Source of the DNA: SG8-40 sp963792855
GTDB lineage: Bacteria > Pseudomonadota > Gammaproteobacteria > Burkholderiales > Eutrophovitaceae
Assembly: GCA_963792855.1 (NCBI GenBank)
Contig: CAWBXZ010000001.1
Location: 62,001 to 126,000 of the forward strand
Length of the DNA stretch: 64,000 nucleotides
Reading direction: 5' to 3'
In this document: positions 17,214 through 26,266 of the stretch, piece after piece
Position numbering within the stretch: the first letter of the stretch is position 1
How the letters are laid out: every line of letters begins with the position of its first letter
The notes under the pieces: generated by a model
Database searches by the model: none
Told to the model about the DNA's origin: nothing
What the model saw: only the letters and a program-made list of their open reading frames with translations
Position numbers and translations under genes: made by a program

Positions 17214-18515
17214 TCAATCGGGTCTGCTGCCCAGGTCGAGAATCTGAATTTCGGAGATGTCCGCCGGCTGCGCAGACAAGAACAGCACAACTCGCAAACC
17301 GTCGGTGAAATAGGGGTCGCCGGTGAGATTGCCCCGTGGCTGGTCGTAGGGTGCCGCGCCGACGCCCGCAACATATCCGAGACCGGCAAGCGATTGTGCA
17401 TAGGCCAGATCTTCAACGAGATACTCCCGCGTTTCGTCCACGTCCGGGTCAATTTTGTGCGTGGTGATCGTCCTCCAGGTGAACCGCACGCCGATGTCGC
17501 GGCTGATCTGGCCAATCCAGACCGGCACACCCTGGTAGCGCATTGGCGTCATCCACAAACGAAGATGATTTCGCTGATGAATGTCGGCGCGGGCTTTCTG
17601 CAGCGCGGCGTCCTGCGCGCGGCCGAAAACATAGAGTGCGCTGACCGGTGAATATCGATAGTCGCTGCCTGTCAGTGCCGAGCCCAGAGTCTTTAACAAC
17701 GATGCCCGGTAAATTGTCTCGGTTTCGTCCCATCCGGCGCGCATGAACGCGTAATAGACATCTTTCAGGTTGCCGACAACCGCAATGTTCAGCGGGTCGC
17801 CAGTGTCCTCACCGCTCTCATCGGTCGTGCAGCATGGCAGCGACTCGAGTGCTTTGATGAGACCGTCGCGGTCCACTTCGTGTATTTCGTCCTCGTTGTA
17901 CAAATTCGCCCAGTCGACGTCGTAATGATCGAGACGCAGGCCGGGCACCGGCACGAAGAACGTCATGACGTAGTGGCGGCCGTCTTCGCCGAATACGTCG
18001 ACGTTGAAGGACTTCGTGCCTTCGTCTACGCGGCTGAATACGTAACCGGATCTGACGCCGCCAGCTTCGACGCGAAGGCGCATGCTGCTGTCGTAGATAT
18101 TTCGATTGGCGCTGGAATTGAGATTGAGAATACGGTTTTGCCGACGATAGCCGGTTTCGATCGGCGTGAAGTAGGCAGGATCGAGCCCGACCGGAAGGAA
18201 AAACAGGTTCGCTTCGCTGAGGTTCTCGACCTGTATCCACACCGGCTGGATGTTGCTGGCGTACAGATCGGCGCCAAAGATGGCTTGGGTTTCGGCGGCA
18301 CTCGGGACGGCAGTCGTGACGCGCACATCCTTTATCAACGTTTCGTGCAGGCGTTCGTTGGGCGGCGGCACATGGCCGCGATCCCGTCCGACATCCTGCT
18401 GTGCTGACACGGGCGCGGCAAGCGACAACAACACGCCGATGAGCAGCGCGCCGCGCCACAGCGCGAGCAGGCGCAGCGATCGCAAGGGCAGGGCAATCAT
18501 GATCGTTCGGGTCAT
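17214..18515 (-). CDS. Secreted LssY_C-like domain protein, paralog 2
   Basis: A 433-residue protein with a signal peptide (LLALWRGALLIGVLLSLAAPVSA). The mature part has an N-terminal beta-rich region (VRVTTAVPSAAETQAIFGADLYASNIQPVW, divided here only for reading) and a C-terminal half resembling the LssY_C domain: GDPLNIAVVG, RAGWDETETI, SPVSALYVFGRAQDAALQ and a DPDVDETREYLVEDL helix. A CC pair (LPCCTT) is shared with the neighbour. It begins 10 bases after the stop of the upstream paralog and clearly arose by tandem duplication. LssY_C domains are linked to lipid or transport proteins, but their activity is unproven. Cell-envelope location is inferred from the signal peptide. Confidence 0.7.
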   Translation of the reverse strand: MTRTIMIALPLRSLRLLALWRGALLIGVLLSLAAPVSAQQDVGRDRGHVPPPNERLHETLIKDVRVTTAVPSAAETQAIFGADLYASNIQPVWIQVENLSEANLFFLPVGLDPAYFTPIETGYRRQNRILNLNSSANRNIYDSSMRLRVEAGGVRSGYVFSRVDEGTKSFNVDVFGEDGRHYVMTFFVPVPGLRLDHYDVDWANLYNEDEIHEVDRDGLIKALESLPCCTTDESGEDTGDPLNIAVVGNLKDVYYAFMRAGWDETETIYRASLLKTLGSALTGSDYRYSPVSALYVFGRAQDAALQKARADIHQRNHLRLWMTPMRYQGVPVWIGQISRDIGVRFTWRTITTHKIDPDVDETREYLVEDLAYAQSLAGLGYVAGVGAAPYDQPRGNLTGDPYFTDGLRVVLFLSAQPADISEIQILDLGSRPD

Positions 18516-18525
18516 CGGCGCGTCG

Positions 18526-19725
18526 TCATTCCGTGATAACAGCTCTCCAGGGCAGAACGTCCGTCTCGTCCATCGCCACCGGGCTTTCGGAAACGAACAG
18601 AACCACGCGCTGGCCGTTGGTGAAGTATTCCGCGCCTTCGAAATTGCGTACCGGTGCGGTTATCGAGGACTGCGGCACACCGCCGACGCTGGCCAGTGCC
18701 GCGAGAGACTGGCTGTACCAGAAGTTTTGCATCAGGAAATCGCGCGCATTGTCGATATCGGGGTCCATCCGGTGGTTCTCGAAGGCTTTCACGCCAAGCG
18801 CGCCGGCCATTTCGTAACTCACCTGCCCGATCCACACTTGCGTGTCATTTACCAGCAAGGGTGCCAGCCACAATCGCAATTCCTTGCGTTCGCTGCCATC
18901 GGGCCGTGATTTGAAAAATGTGCCGTCAGGCGGCCGGCCAAGGTACCGATGGGTGCGTGCCACGGCGGTTTCCGGGGCATTGGCCGCAGTCTCCAGCCAT
19001 TGTGCACGCAGCAGAGAACGCCGGACCGCGATCGGAGTGCCAACGATCACGACGTTCAGCGGATCACCCAGGCTGTCGCCGCTGGCGTTCAGGCTGCAAC
19101 AGGGAACCGATTCGAGGGTCTCGCGCAGGTTGGCTGTGTTCACCCGGACAATGTCGCTTTCCTCATACAGTGCCCGAAAGTCGACACTCATGTAGTCGGC
19201 AAAAAATCCTGGAATGGGTACAAAAAAAGTGAAATTGTGCGACCTCTCCGATGAATAGACATCGAAGTTAAAGCCCTTCGTGCCCTGGGCCAGATGGGTG
19301 AACACGAAACCGGAGCGTGTTTCGCCCGCCGGAACCCTTCTCGGCAACTGGTTCTCGAAGAACCAGCGTTCCATGTCGGCACGACCCTGTTTGTTGAACC
19401 GCTTGCGGTACTTCCAGGCAACCTCCATTGGTGAGAAGTAGTCCGCGTCAATGCTGCGAACGGCGGTTCGCACCGGTCGTTCGCCAAGGTTGGTCACTTC
19501 AAGCCACACGGGCTGGATGCCCTGCTGGTAAAGATCGAGCCCGGTCAGGGCAAGCGTTTCCGTCGCGTCGGGTACGGCAGCCGCGACACGAACGCCTTGT
19601 TGCGTCTGTACCACCGCCCGTTCGATAAAACCGGCTTGCTCCACGGGTATCGCAACGAATGGCCGGGTCGCGCAACCGGTAAGCACTGCAAGGACAACGA
19701 CGAACAGAAAAATGGAGTGTTGCAT
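18526..19725 (-). CDS. LssY_C-like domain lipoprotein, paralog 1
   Basis: About 399 residues from ATG 19725, chosen because it starts a lipoprotein signal (MQHSIFLFVVVLAVLTGCA, with lipobox LTGC). The mature protein parallels its downstream neighbour: VRVAAAVPDATETLALTGLDLYQQGIQPVW, SVPCCSLN, GDPLNVVIVG, YLGRPPDGTFFKSRPDG, VNDTQVWIGQVSYEM and a DPDIDNARDFLMQNF helix. The paralog has a cleavable signal peptide instead, so one copy is likely membrane-tethered and the other periplasmic. They are probably transcribed together and may form a complex. The function is unknown; the duplication is evident from shared block order across the whole length. Confidence 0.7.
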   Translation of the reverse strand: MQHSIFLFVVVLAVLTGCATRPFVAIPVEQAGFIERAVVQTQQGVRVAAAVPDATETLALTGLDLYQQGIQPVWLEVTNLGERPVRTAVRSIDADYFSPMEVAWKYRKRFNKQGRADMERWFFENQLPRRVPAGETRSGFVFTHLAQGTKGFNFDVYSSERSHNFTFFVPIPGFFADYMSVDFRALYEESDIVRVNTANLRETLESVPCCSLNASGDSLGDPLNVVIVGTPIAVRRSLLRAQWLETAANAPETAVARTHRYLGRPPDGTFFKSRPDGSERKELRLWLAPLLVNDTQVWIGQVSYEMAGALGVKAFENHRMDPDIDNARDFLMQNFWYSQSLAALASVGGVPQSSITAPVRNFEGAEYFTNGQRVVLFVSESPVAMDETDVLPWRAVITE

Positions 19726-20088
19726 TTCGGATGCGGAATATTCCGAGCCAGACCCTTGCGGGAGAAGATTTGCGATCACAATGGCCTATTGTGCCTGATG
19801 AGAAGTCAGTTAGACATCGCGAAAGCGCGCGTTCGCGGACCGCATCACGCAGGGCGAGTCCGTGCCGGTACCGCGTTCAAAGCGCGGGGTGGTTTGCCGG
19901 ATCAGGGAATGAAGGGGCATCGGACATGGCTACCGTGTATGGTCGCGGCACGCAGACTACAATGGCAGGGTCAGTCCAAAGTGCCACAGGCGCACCGGCA
20001 TTGAAATGTTGCCGCCACTTTGCGCATATGCATTGAAACGGAAGCAGATCCCGACGATGGCAGTGAAGAAAATGGAGCCCCTTGCCGC
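19726..20088. other. Divergent intergenic region
   Basis: About 360 bases between the leftward lipoprotein gene and the rightward YihY gene. Small frames on both strands lack features of real genes. It must contain the promoters for both directions. A GGAG at about 20074 precedes the YihY start. Confidence 0.4.
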
Positions 20089-21444
20089 ATGAACTGGAAC
20101 GTCCTGTCGTTTCGCGAATCGCTCGACGAATTTATCTGGCGCACTCCGGTGCCGCCACGGCCGCAGATCGAGCGACGCATTGCGCACTTCATGCGGCTGG
20201 TGATCGTGCTGGCGCGCGATCTCGCGCAAGGTCAGCTTACCTTGCGGGCAATGGGGCTGGTCTACACGACGCTGTTGTCGATTGTGCCCTTGCTGGCGAT
20301 CAGTTTTTCGGTGCTCAAGGCGTTCGGTGTCTACAACCAGATCCGGCCGTTGCTGTTGAAGTTTCTCGAACCGCTAGGGGAGAATGGTATCGAGATTACC
20401 GGGCGCATCATGCAGTTCATCGAGAACATCAATGGCGGGGTTCTGGGCTCGGTGGGGCTGGCGTTGCTTCTGTATACCTCGGTCTCTCTGGTGCAGAAAG
20501 TCGAGGAGTCGAGCAACTACATCTGGCACGTTGATCGCGGCCGGGGGTTTGGCGAGCGATTCAGCCGTTATTTGTCGGCGCTCCTGGTCGGTCCGTTGCT
20601 GGTGTTCTCCGCCATCGGCATCAGCGCGGCGGTGGCCGGACTGGACGTGGTTCGAGACGCCATGCAGTTTGAGCCGATCGGCTGGGTGGCCTACCAGGTG
20701 GGCCGTCTGCTGCCTTACGTGCTGGTGATAGGCGCCTTTACCTTTGTTTATACGTTTATTCCCAACACCAAGGTGCGAATCGGACCCGCTCTTGCCGGAG
20801 GTGTGGTTGGCGGCATCGTCTGGCAGTCTGCGGCCTGGGGTTTCGCCCGTTTCGCGGCCTCGTCCACCAATTATTCGGCGATCTATTCCGGTTTTGCCAT
20901 CCTGATTCTGTTCATGTTGTGGCTGTATCTGAACTGGCTGATACTGCTGTTCGGCTCCAGCGTCGCTTTCTATGTGCAACACCCTGAGTATCTGGTGAGG
21001 GTGTCGGGCGAGTTGCGCCTGTCCAACCGCATGCGCGAACACCTGGCACTGGTGGTCATGGTGATGATTGGCGGCCGTCATGTACAAGGGCAACCACCCT
21101 GGACTACCGCTGCGCTTGCGCGCGAGTTGCGTATGCCGATGCGCGCAATAGACGAGGTCGTGCGGCCACTGGAGGCGCGCGGCATTCTTGCTGCCACGGG
21201 TGATGCGCCTCCGGGCTGGTTGCCATTGCGCGATCTGCATGAGGTGAGCGCCAAGGAACTGCTGGACACCGTGCGTGCCGCAGGTGAGGATGAGCACATG
21301 AGCCTGGACCTGCTGCCCGAGGCCGCGCCAGTCAGGGAGTTGCTTCACAGATTCGACGAAGCGCATGCGGCAGCACTGCAAGAGGTCTCGGTCAACGATC
21401 TGGTGGCGCAGTTACCAGAGGACAAGCAGGTTGGCGAGGCGTAG
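20089..21444 (+). CDS. YihY/BrkB-family membrane protein with C-terminal winged-helix region
   Basis: A 451-residue inner-membrane protein. The YihY core spans about residues 20-290 with six membrane segments and the typical LTLRAMGLVYTTLLSIVPLLA, SSTNYSAIYSGFAILILFMLWLYLNWLILLFGS blocks (split here). After it come about 130 soluble residues: a region resembling a winged-helix fold (TTAALARELRMPMRAIDEVVRPLEARGIL) and a helical end. YihY proteins were once called ribonuclease BN by mistake; their real role is unknown, possibly transport or envelope integrity. The winged-helix-like tail is common in longer proteobacterial members. ATG 20089 starts MNWNVLSFRES; an upstream frame extension looks non-coding. 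Confidence 0.8.
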   Translation: MNWNVLSFRESLDEFIWRTPVPPRPQIERRIAHFMRLVIVLARDLAQGQLTLRAMGLVYTTLLSIVPLLAISFSVLKAFGVYNQIRPLLLKFLEPLGENGIEITGRIMQFIENINGGVLGSVGLALLLYTSVSLVQKVEESSNYIWHVDRGRGFGERFSRYLSALLVGPLLVFSAIGISAAVAGLDVVRDAMQFEPIGWVAYQVGRLLPYVLVIGAFTFVYTFIPNTKVRIGPALAGGVVGGIVWQSAAWGFARFAASSTNYSAIYSGFAILILFMLWLYLNWLILLFGSSVAFYVQHPEYLVRVSGELRLSNRMREHLALVVMVMIGGRHVQGQPPWTTAALARELRMPMRAIDEVVRPLEARGILAATGDAPPGWLPLRDLHEVSAKELLDTVRAAGEDEHMSLDLLPEAAPVRELLHRFDEAHAAALQEVSVNDLVAQLPEDKQVGEA

Positions 21445-21633
21445 ACGGCCGTTTGGTGCAGCGACATTGTTGGTGCGCCGACATTGAAGGAGGGCGCGAT
21501 TGCTCCGGCTCGAACCCGTTTCGTAGAACCGGATGGGGGTTCAGCCGCAAGATGTGCAGCGCACGGTACCCTGTGGACGTCGGCTGCCCGACCCTGATCG
21601 TTCGAATTAAACCGCGTAAGCCTTTTATATGTA

Positions 21634-22707
21634 ATGCACCAGATGAATCCCTGTCTTCGAACATTGCGTGACCTCTGTCGCGAGCGTCTTGCCGCCATGG
21701 CAATCCTGCTGCTGGCCCTCGTGGCTGTGCTGTGGACCCCGTTGCCGGTCAGTGCCGCCGGAGTCTGCAACGGAGATTTCGATGGCGTTGTGCCGACGAG
21801 GCAGAAGCTTGACGCTGTATTGGCGGTGCACCGGCAATGGACCGCATTGAAATTTTCCGAGCAGCGCTTCGACGATCCGCGCCGCGCCGATCTTTGCGGC
21901 GCCATCCTGAACAAGGCGGATCTGAATGAGGCTGACCTCAGGGGAAGCAATCTGAGCTGGAGTATCTTGCGCGATGCCCGTTTACGCCGGGCCGACCTGA
22001 GTTGGGCAGACCTGACTGGCGCAATCCTGCATCAGGCGGACTTCAGCAGGGCTGCGCTGATCAGGGCGCACCTGGGCCGTGCCATATTGACCCGCGCCAT
22101 ACTGAACTGGGCGAACCTGAGTGGCGCGGACTTGCGGGGCGCGCGGTTGGCTGACGCACAGCTTCGCGGCGCCGATTTGAGCCTGGCCCAGCTGGAGAAC
22201 GCGGATCTGGAGCGGGCCGATCTCAGGGGTGCAGACCTGCGGCGCGCGAATTTCGAGAGGGCTAACCTGGCCGGTGTTGACCTGCGTGGCGCCGACCTCA
22301 GAGGCGTGTCTTTCAGGAACGCCAATCTGACCGGGGTCGACTTGAGAGGCGCGGAGCTGACCGAAGTCGACCTGACGGATGCCGACCTGACCGGAATTGA
22401 CCTGCGTGGCGCGGATGTGCGGGACGTCGACCTTTGGGGCATTCTGCAGGGTGCGGGCGCGCCGGACAATGGCGAGGCGGGAGGGGAGCAGACGGAATCG
22501 GTGCGGACGTTGACGAATCTTGTCGATGGTGAGCAACCCGCCAGGCAGACTGAGCAGGTGTTGCCGGAACAGGCCGTGCCCCCGCAATCGGGTGAGTCTT
22601 CGCAACCGGAGAGTGGTTCGCGAGCAGGGGCAACGCCCTCCGCAGACGAACCGGCGGAGCCCGTCGAGTATTACCAGCTTGAACCGGATCGCAGGGAAGC
22701 GAAGTAG
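21634..22707 (+). CDS. Exported pentapeptide-repeat protein
   Basis: A 357-residue protein. A signal anchor (LAAMAILLLALVAVLWTPLPVSA) precedes a region with many A(D/N)LxG-type pentapeptide repeats (about residues 85-270), for example ADLRG, ANLSG and VDLRG, which form a right-handed quadrilateral beta-helix. The C-terminal about 85 residues are Gln/Glu/Pro/Ser-rich and probably disordered. Repeat proteins of this kind can mimic DNA, but an exported one must work elsewhere. The start is either 21634 or the ATG at 21643; neither has a strong ribosome-binding site. It stands alone between YihY and the helicase (convergent). Confidence 0.75.
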   Translation: MHQMNPCLRTLRDLCRERLAAMAILLLALVAVLWTPLPVSAAGVCNGDFDGVVPTRQKLDAVLAVHRQWTALKFSEQRFDDPRRADLCGAILNKADLNEADLRGSNLSWSILRDARLRRADLSWADLTGAILHQADFSRAALIRAHLGRAILTRAILNWANLSGADLRGARLADAQLRGADLSLAQLENADLERADLRGADLRRANFERANLAGVDLRGADLRGVSFRNANLTGVDLRGAELTEVDLTDADLTGIDLRGADVRDVDLWGILQGAGAPDNGEAGGEQTESVRTLTNLVDGEQPARQTEQVLPEQAVPPQSGESSQPESGSRAGATPSADEPAEPVEYYQLEPDRREAK

Positions 22708-22798
22708 TCCAACGGGTCCGGCAGCACCGTTTTTCCTGGCAAAGCAGGCGCTATCGAGGCTGTCCCGGTGTGCTCGATGGCGCGAGCCCCGTGTCCCC

Positions 22799-24536
22799 TC
22801 AGGTTTGCCGATTTGCCTTGCTGATGCGCAACTGCTGGCCGGCGACCCACACTTTTTTCAAGTCCTCGAAAGTCTCTTTCGGCATGCCTTCAGGCAATTC
22901 GACGATACTGTGATCTTCCCGTATGTCGATATGACCGATATAACGGCTCTCGAGTTGCGCTTCATTGGCAATGGCTCCGACGATGTTGGACGCCTTGACG
23001 CCGTGCTGTTTTCCGACTTCTATGCGGTAGGGTTCCATGCCCGCGGTTTTCGAGTGTTGCCGCCCGCGTTCGCCGCGCGGTTTGTCTTTTCCCGGGCTAT
23101 CCGGTTGTGTTGCCTTCTTGCGCGGGGACGGGACACTGCTCGCGGATGAGCGGTCTTCATCGCCCGTCTTTTTCCGCGCGCGCGGTGGCGTGGTATCGGT
23201 GAGAAGGGGCGCGTCACCCTGGGCGATGTAGGCCAGCGCCGCTGCGATGTCGAAAGGCGAGGTCTGGCCCATGTGCTGGTACTGTCTGACCATGCCTCTG
23301 AAAGGCTCGAGTGCGGCAGTCAGTTCGTCGTTGCCCAGGATTTCGCTGATGCGATCCCTGAGTTTCGTCAGGCGCTGTTCGTTCACCGCCTGGATACTGG
23401 GCAATTCCATTGGTTCGATCTTCTGCCGGGTAGCGCGTTCGATCACTCCGAGCATGCGACGTTCGCGCGGCATCACGAACAGGATCGCTTCTCCGCTGCG
23501 CCCGGCGCGGCCGGTTCGACCGATGCGGTGAACGTACGATTCGGTGTCAGTGGGCACGTCGTAGTTGATGACATGGCTGATCCGGTCGACGTCAAGTCCT
23601 CGTGCGGCAACGTCGGTTGCAACGATGATGTCGAGCGTGCCGCGCTTGAGCCGGTTCACGGTGCGCTCGCGCGCTTTCTGGTCGATGTCGCCGCTCAGGG
23701 GGGCGGCCGCGAAGCCGCGCGCTTCAAGCCGGCTTGTCAGATCGGCTGTTTCCTGCCGGGTGCGGACAAAGACCAGCAACGCGTCGAAGGACTCCGCTTC
23801 GAGAATGCGGGTCAGCGCATCGAGCTTGCTCACCCCGCCGCTGGCCATCCAGTAACGCTGGCGGGTGTTTTCCACGGTGGAAGTCTTGCTGCGGATGGTA
23901 ATTTCAACCGGTGCCTTCAGATAGGTCTGGGCAATCCGGCGGATTGCAGCGGGCATGGTCGCGGAGAACAGCGCCACCTGGCGATTCGCTGGCGTGTTCT
24001 TCAGTATTTTTTCGACGTCGTCAATAAACCCCATGCGCAGCATTTCGTCAGCTTCATCGAGTACCATGCATGCCAGCGCATCGAGCTTCAGGGTGCGGCG
24101 TTCGATGTGGTCGATGACGCGGCCCGGTGTCCCGACGACGACGTGTGCACCGCGGCGCAGAGCCTGCAACTGCGGACGGTAGTCCTGGCCGCCGTAGATG
24201 GGCAGCACGTGGAACCCTTGTCAGTTGCGCGGCGTACTTCTGGAATGCTTCCGCGACCTGGATCGCCAGTTCTCGTGTTGGCGCCAGCACCAGCACTTGC
24301 GGAGCGCGCTTGTGCAAGTCGAGGCGCGCCAGCAGTGGCAGTGCGAACGCCGCAGTTTTGCCGGTTCCTGTCTGGGCCTGACCGAGCACGTCTTTGCCCT
24401 CCAGCAACGGCGGGATGGTTTGCGCCTGAATCGGCGAGGGCGCTTCGTAGCCGACATCATCGAGTGCCTTGAGCAAGGGCGCCGGCAGTCCCAGGTCCGC
24501 GAAACTGATTTCGGGTGCTGCGTTGGTAGTGGACAT
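22799..24536 (-). CDS. deaD: DEAD-box RNA helicase (DeaD/CsdA-like), frameshifted
   Basis: Two frames encode one helicase of about 578 residues. The first, from ATG 24536, has the Q motif (APSPIQAQTIPPLL), Walker A (AQTGTGKT) and motif Ia (PTRELA). It breaks at a run of three G on the coding strand (positions 24216-24218), and the second frame resumes with FHVLPIYGGQ and carries VLDEADEML, FSATMP, the helicase C-terminal domain (HRIGRTGRAGR) and a final DbpA/CsdA-type RNA-binding domain after a Lys/Arg/Ser linker. Taking one G out of the GGG run restores LTRFHVLPIYGGQ. DeaD unwinds RNA during ribosome assembly and cold growth. Losing it entirely would be unusual, so a sequence error is plausible. 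Convergent with the pentapeptide gene. Confidence 0.85.
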
Positions 24537-24706
24537 TGATATGTACGTTAGCCTGTTCGTAATGACTCGTCGGCCGCATGCTACGCGCATTGACGTGGGA
24601 CGGGGGCGCTGCGAGCCAACTTTATCGGTAATTTACCGGCCTTCCGCTGTTTTTGATGTCGTTGTCGTGCCGTTGCCGCCGATACGGAAGTCACAAAGGC
24701 ACCCCC

Positions 24707-25621
24707 ATGAGGGTATTGTCCGGCGAAGCCAGCCGGCAGCGGCCGGTACGCATTGAAGCAGGGGCAGGAAGATTGAACAAATCAGAACCAACGGGGAACG
24801 ATGCTGCCGGGCCTCTGTTGACGTTGAAGGTCCATGATGCCTTGCGGGGGGCGGTCCGCGAGGGGGCGACATCCGTTGAGTGTTCGCTGGACCTCGGGCG
24901 CACGATAACGACAGTCGTTGTCGATGAGACGGGATGGGTTTGGCAAGGCAAGCGCTTTGGCTGGATGCAGCGCTGCAAGCCGCGAACGGTCTATTGCCGC
25001 CAGGGGGAAAACTTCGAGCCGGTGGCGCGCTATGGCGCGTCGCTCGTCAAGCTGGTTCCGACACAATGGGGGCCGCCCACGTTCGAGATCGATGGCATCA
25101 AGATGCTGCCGAGCGCGCGTGTCTCGCCCTATGCCGATGCCGAACGCAAGGTCGGCCTGATTCAACCGCGCGGCAAAGTCATACTCGACACCTGCGGTGG
25201 TCTTGGCTATTTCGCGGCGTGGTGCTTGCAGGGACAGGCCAAGCGGGTGCTGTCGTACGAAAAGAACCCCGATGTGCTCTGGTTACGCGCCGTGAACCCA
25301 TGGTCACCGGTCGCGGGAGGGCCTTTGTCCCTGAACGCGGGCGATATTGTCGACGAGATCACCCGTCTTGCCGGAAACTCTGTCGATGCGATACTGCACG
25401 ATCCGCCGCGATTCGGGATTGCGGGCGAGTTGTACTCGCAGGTGTTCTACGAGCATCTCGCGCGCGTGATCAAGCGAAGGGGAAAGTTGTTTCATTACAC
25501 CGGAACACCAAACAAACTGACCAGCGGCCGCGACGTGCCGAGGGAAGTCGCCAGGCGGTTGCGTCTTGCCGGATTCGTAACCGATTTGCGCGAAGATGGC
25601 GTATTGGCGGTAAGGAAGTGA
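24707..25621 (+). CDS. SAM-dependent methyltransferase of the COG2521 (archaeal-like) type
   Basis: A 304-residue protein with a class I methyltransferase core in the C-terminal two thirds: a SAM loop LDTCGGLGYFAAW, an acidic end of strand two (YEKNPDVLWL), AVNPWSP, and the catalytic region ILHDPPRFGIAGELYSQVF followed by GKLFHYTG. This DPP-RF-AGELYS-FY-FHYTG block is the hallmark of the predicted methyltransferases of COG2521, described mainly from archaea. The HDPPR motif resembles the NPPY/DPPY motif of N-methyltransferases, so a base or amine nitrogen target is possible. Start ATG 24707; a TTG at 24774 preceded by GGAAGA would shorten it by 22 residues. The region before residue 140 (SVECSLDLGRTITT) is family-specific. 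Substrate unknown. Confidence 0.7.
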   Translation: MRVLSGEASRQRPVRIEAGAGRLNKSEPTGNDAAGPLLTLKVHDALRGAVREGATSVECSLDLGRTITTVVVDETGWVWQGKRFGWMQRCKPRTVYCRQGENFEPVARYGASLVKLVPTQWGPPTFEIDGIKMLPSARVSPYADAERKVGLIQPRGKVILDTCGGLGYFAAWCLQGQAKRVLSYEKNPDVLWLRAVNPWSPVAGGPLSLNAGDIVDEITRLAGNSVDAILHDPPRFGIAGELYSQVFYEHLARVIKRRGKLFHYTGTPNKLTSGRDVPREVARRLRLAGFVTDLREDGVLAVRK

Positions 25622-25711
25622 CCGGGATTTTCACGGCCACTGCAGCCGGTGCCGCCCGGCATGGCAAGCCTCATGTTGCGAACACGCGGGCAGGATTGGA
25701 TGGAGGCGCAT

Positions 25712-26164
25712 GTGCGCATCTGGGTTGATGCCGACGCCTGCCCGGCCGTCATCAAGGACATCCTCTTTCGTGCCGCCAACCGGGTTGGCGTCCAGTTGAC
25801 ACTGGTGGCAAACAAGCCATTGCGCACGCCACCGTCGATGCATATCAAGGCTGTGCAGGTTTGCGCCGGATTTGACGTCGCCGATCATTACATCGTCAAC
25901 GCGGTACAGTTCGGAGATCTGGTGGTAACCGCCGACATCCCGCTGGCAGCCGAAGTGGTTGCACGTGGCGGCCTCGCGTTGAATCCGCGCGGTGAGCTAT
26001 ATTCCAGCGAGAACGTGCGCCAGTTGCTCGACATGCGTAATTTCATGGACGAGCTTCGCGCGTCCGGGGTTCAGACCGGCGGGCCGGCGCCACTGAGCAA
26101 CAGCGATCGGCAACTCTTCGCCAATCGGCTGGACCGTTTGTTGGCAAAGCGAGCCGGCAGTTGA
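25712..26164 (+). CDS. YaiI/YqxD-family (DUF188) protein
   Basis: A 150-residue protein that begins VRIWVDADACP and matches the E. coli YaiI pattern throughout: DADACPxVIKxIL, LVANKPLRTPPS, AGFDVADHYIV, GDLVVTADIPLAAEVV, LNPRGELY and RASGVQTGGP. The acidic cluster resembles PIN/NYN-type nucleases, so an RNA-processing role is suspected but unproven. I chose GTG 25712 because GGAGG (25702-25706) lies just upstream and homologues start at exactly this point; ATG 25700 would add four residues. Confidence 0.85.
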   Translation: MRIWVDADACPAVIKDILFRAANRVGVQLTLVANKPLRTPPSMHIKAVQVCAGFDVADHYIVNAVQFGDLVVTADIPLAAEVVARGGLALNPRGELYSSENVRQLLDMRNFMDELRASGVQTGGPAPLSNSDRQLFANRLDRLLAKRAGS

Positions 26165-26266
26165 ACAGCGGCTTTCCATCGTGAGCCGAAGCACTGTCAC
26201 GGTGTGTGCCGTTTGCGAACGAACTGTCGGCGACCGTAGCGCGCACGGGCAGACGGTTTGACGGAT

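Noticed and set aside
21450..21633. A tRNA-like GTTCGAA segment near 21600
   Set aside because: No cloverleaf arms, anticodon loop or CCA context could be fitted around it.
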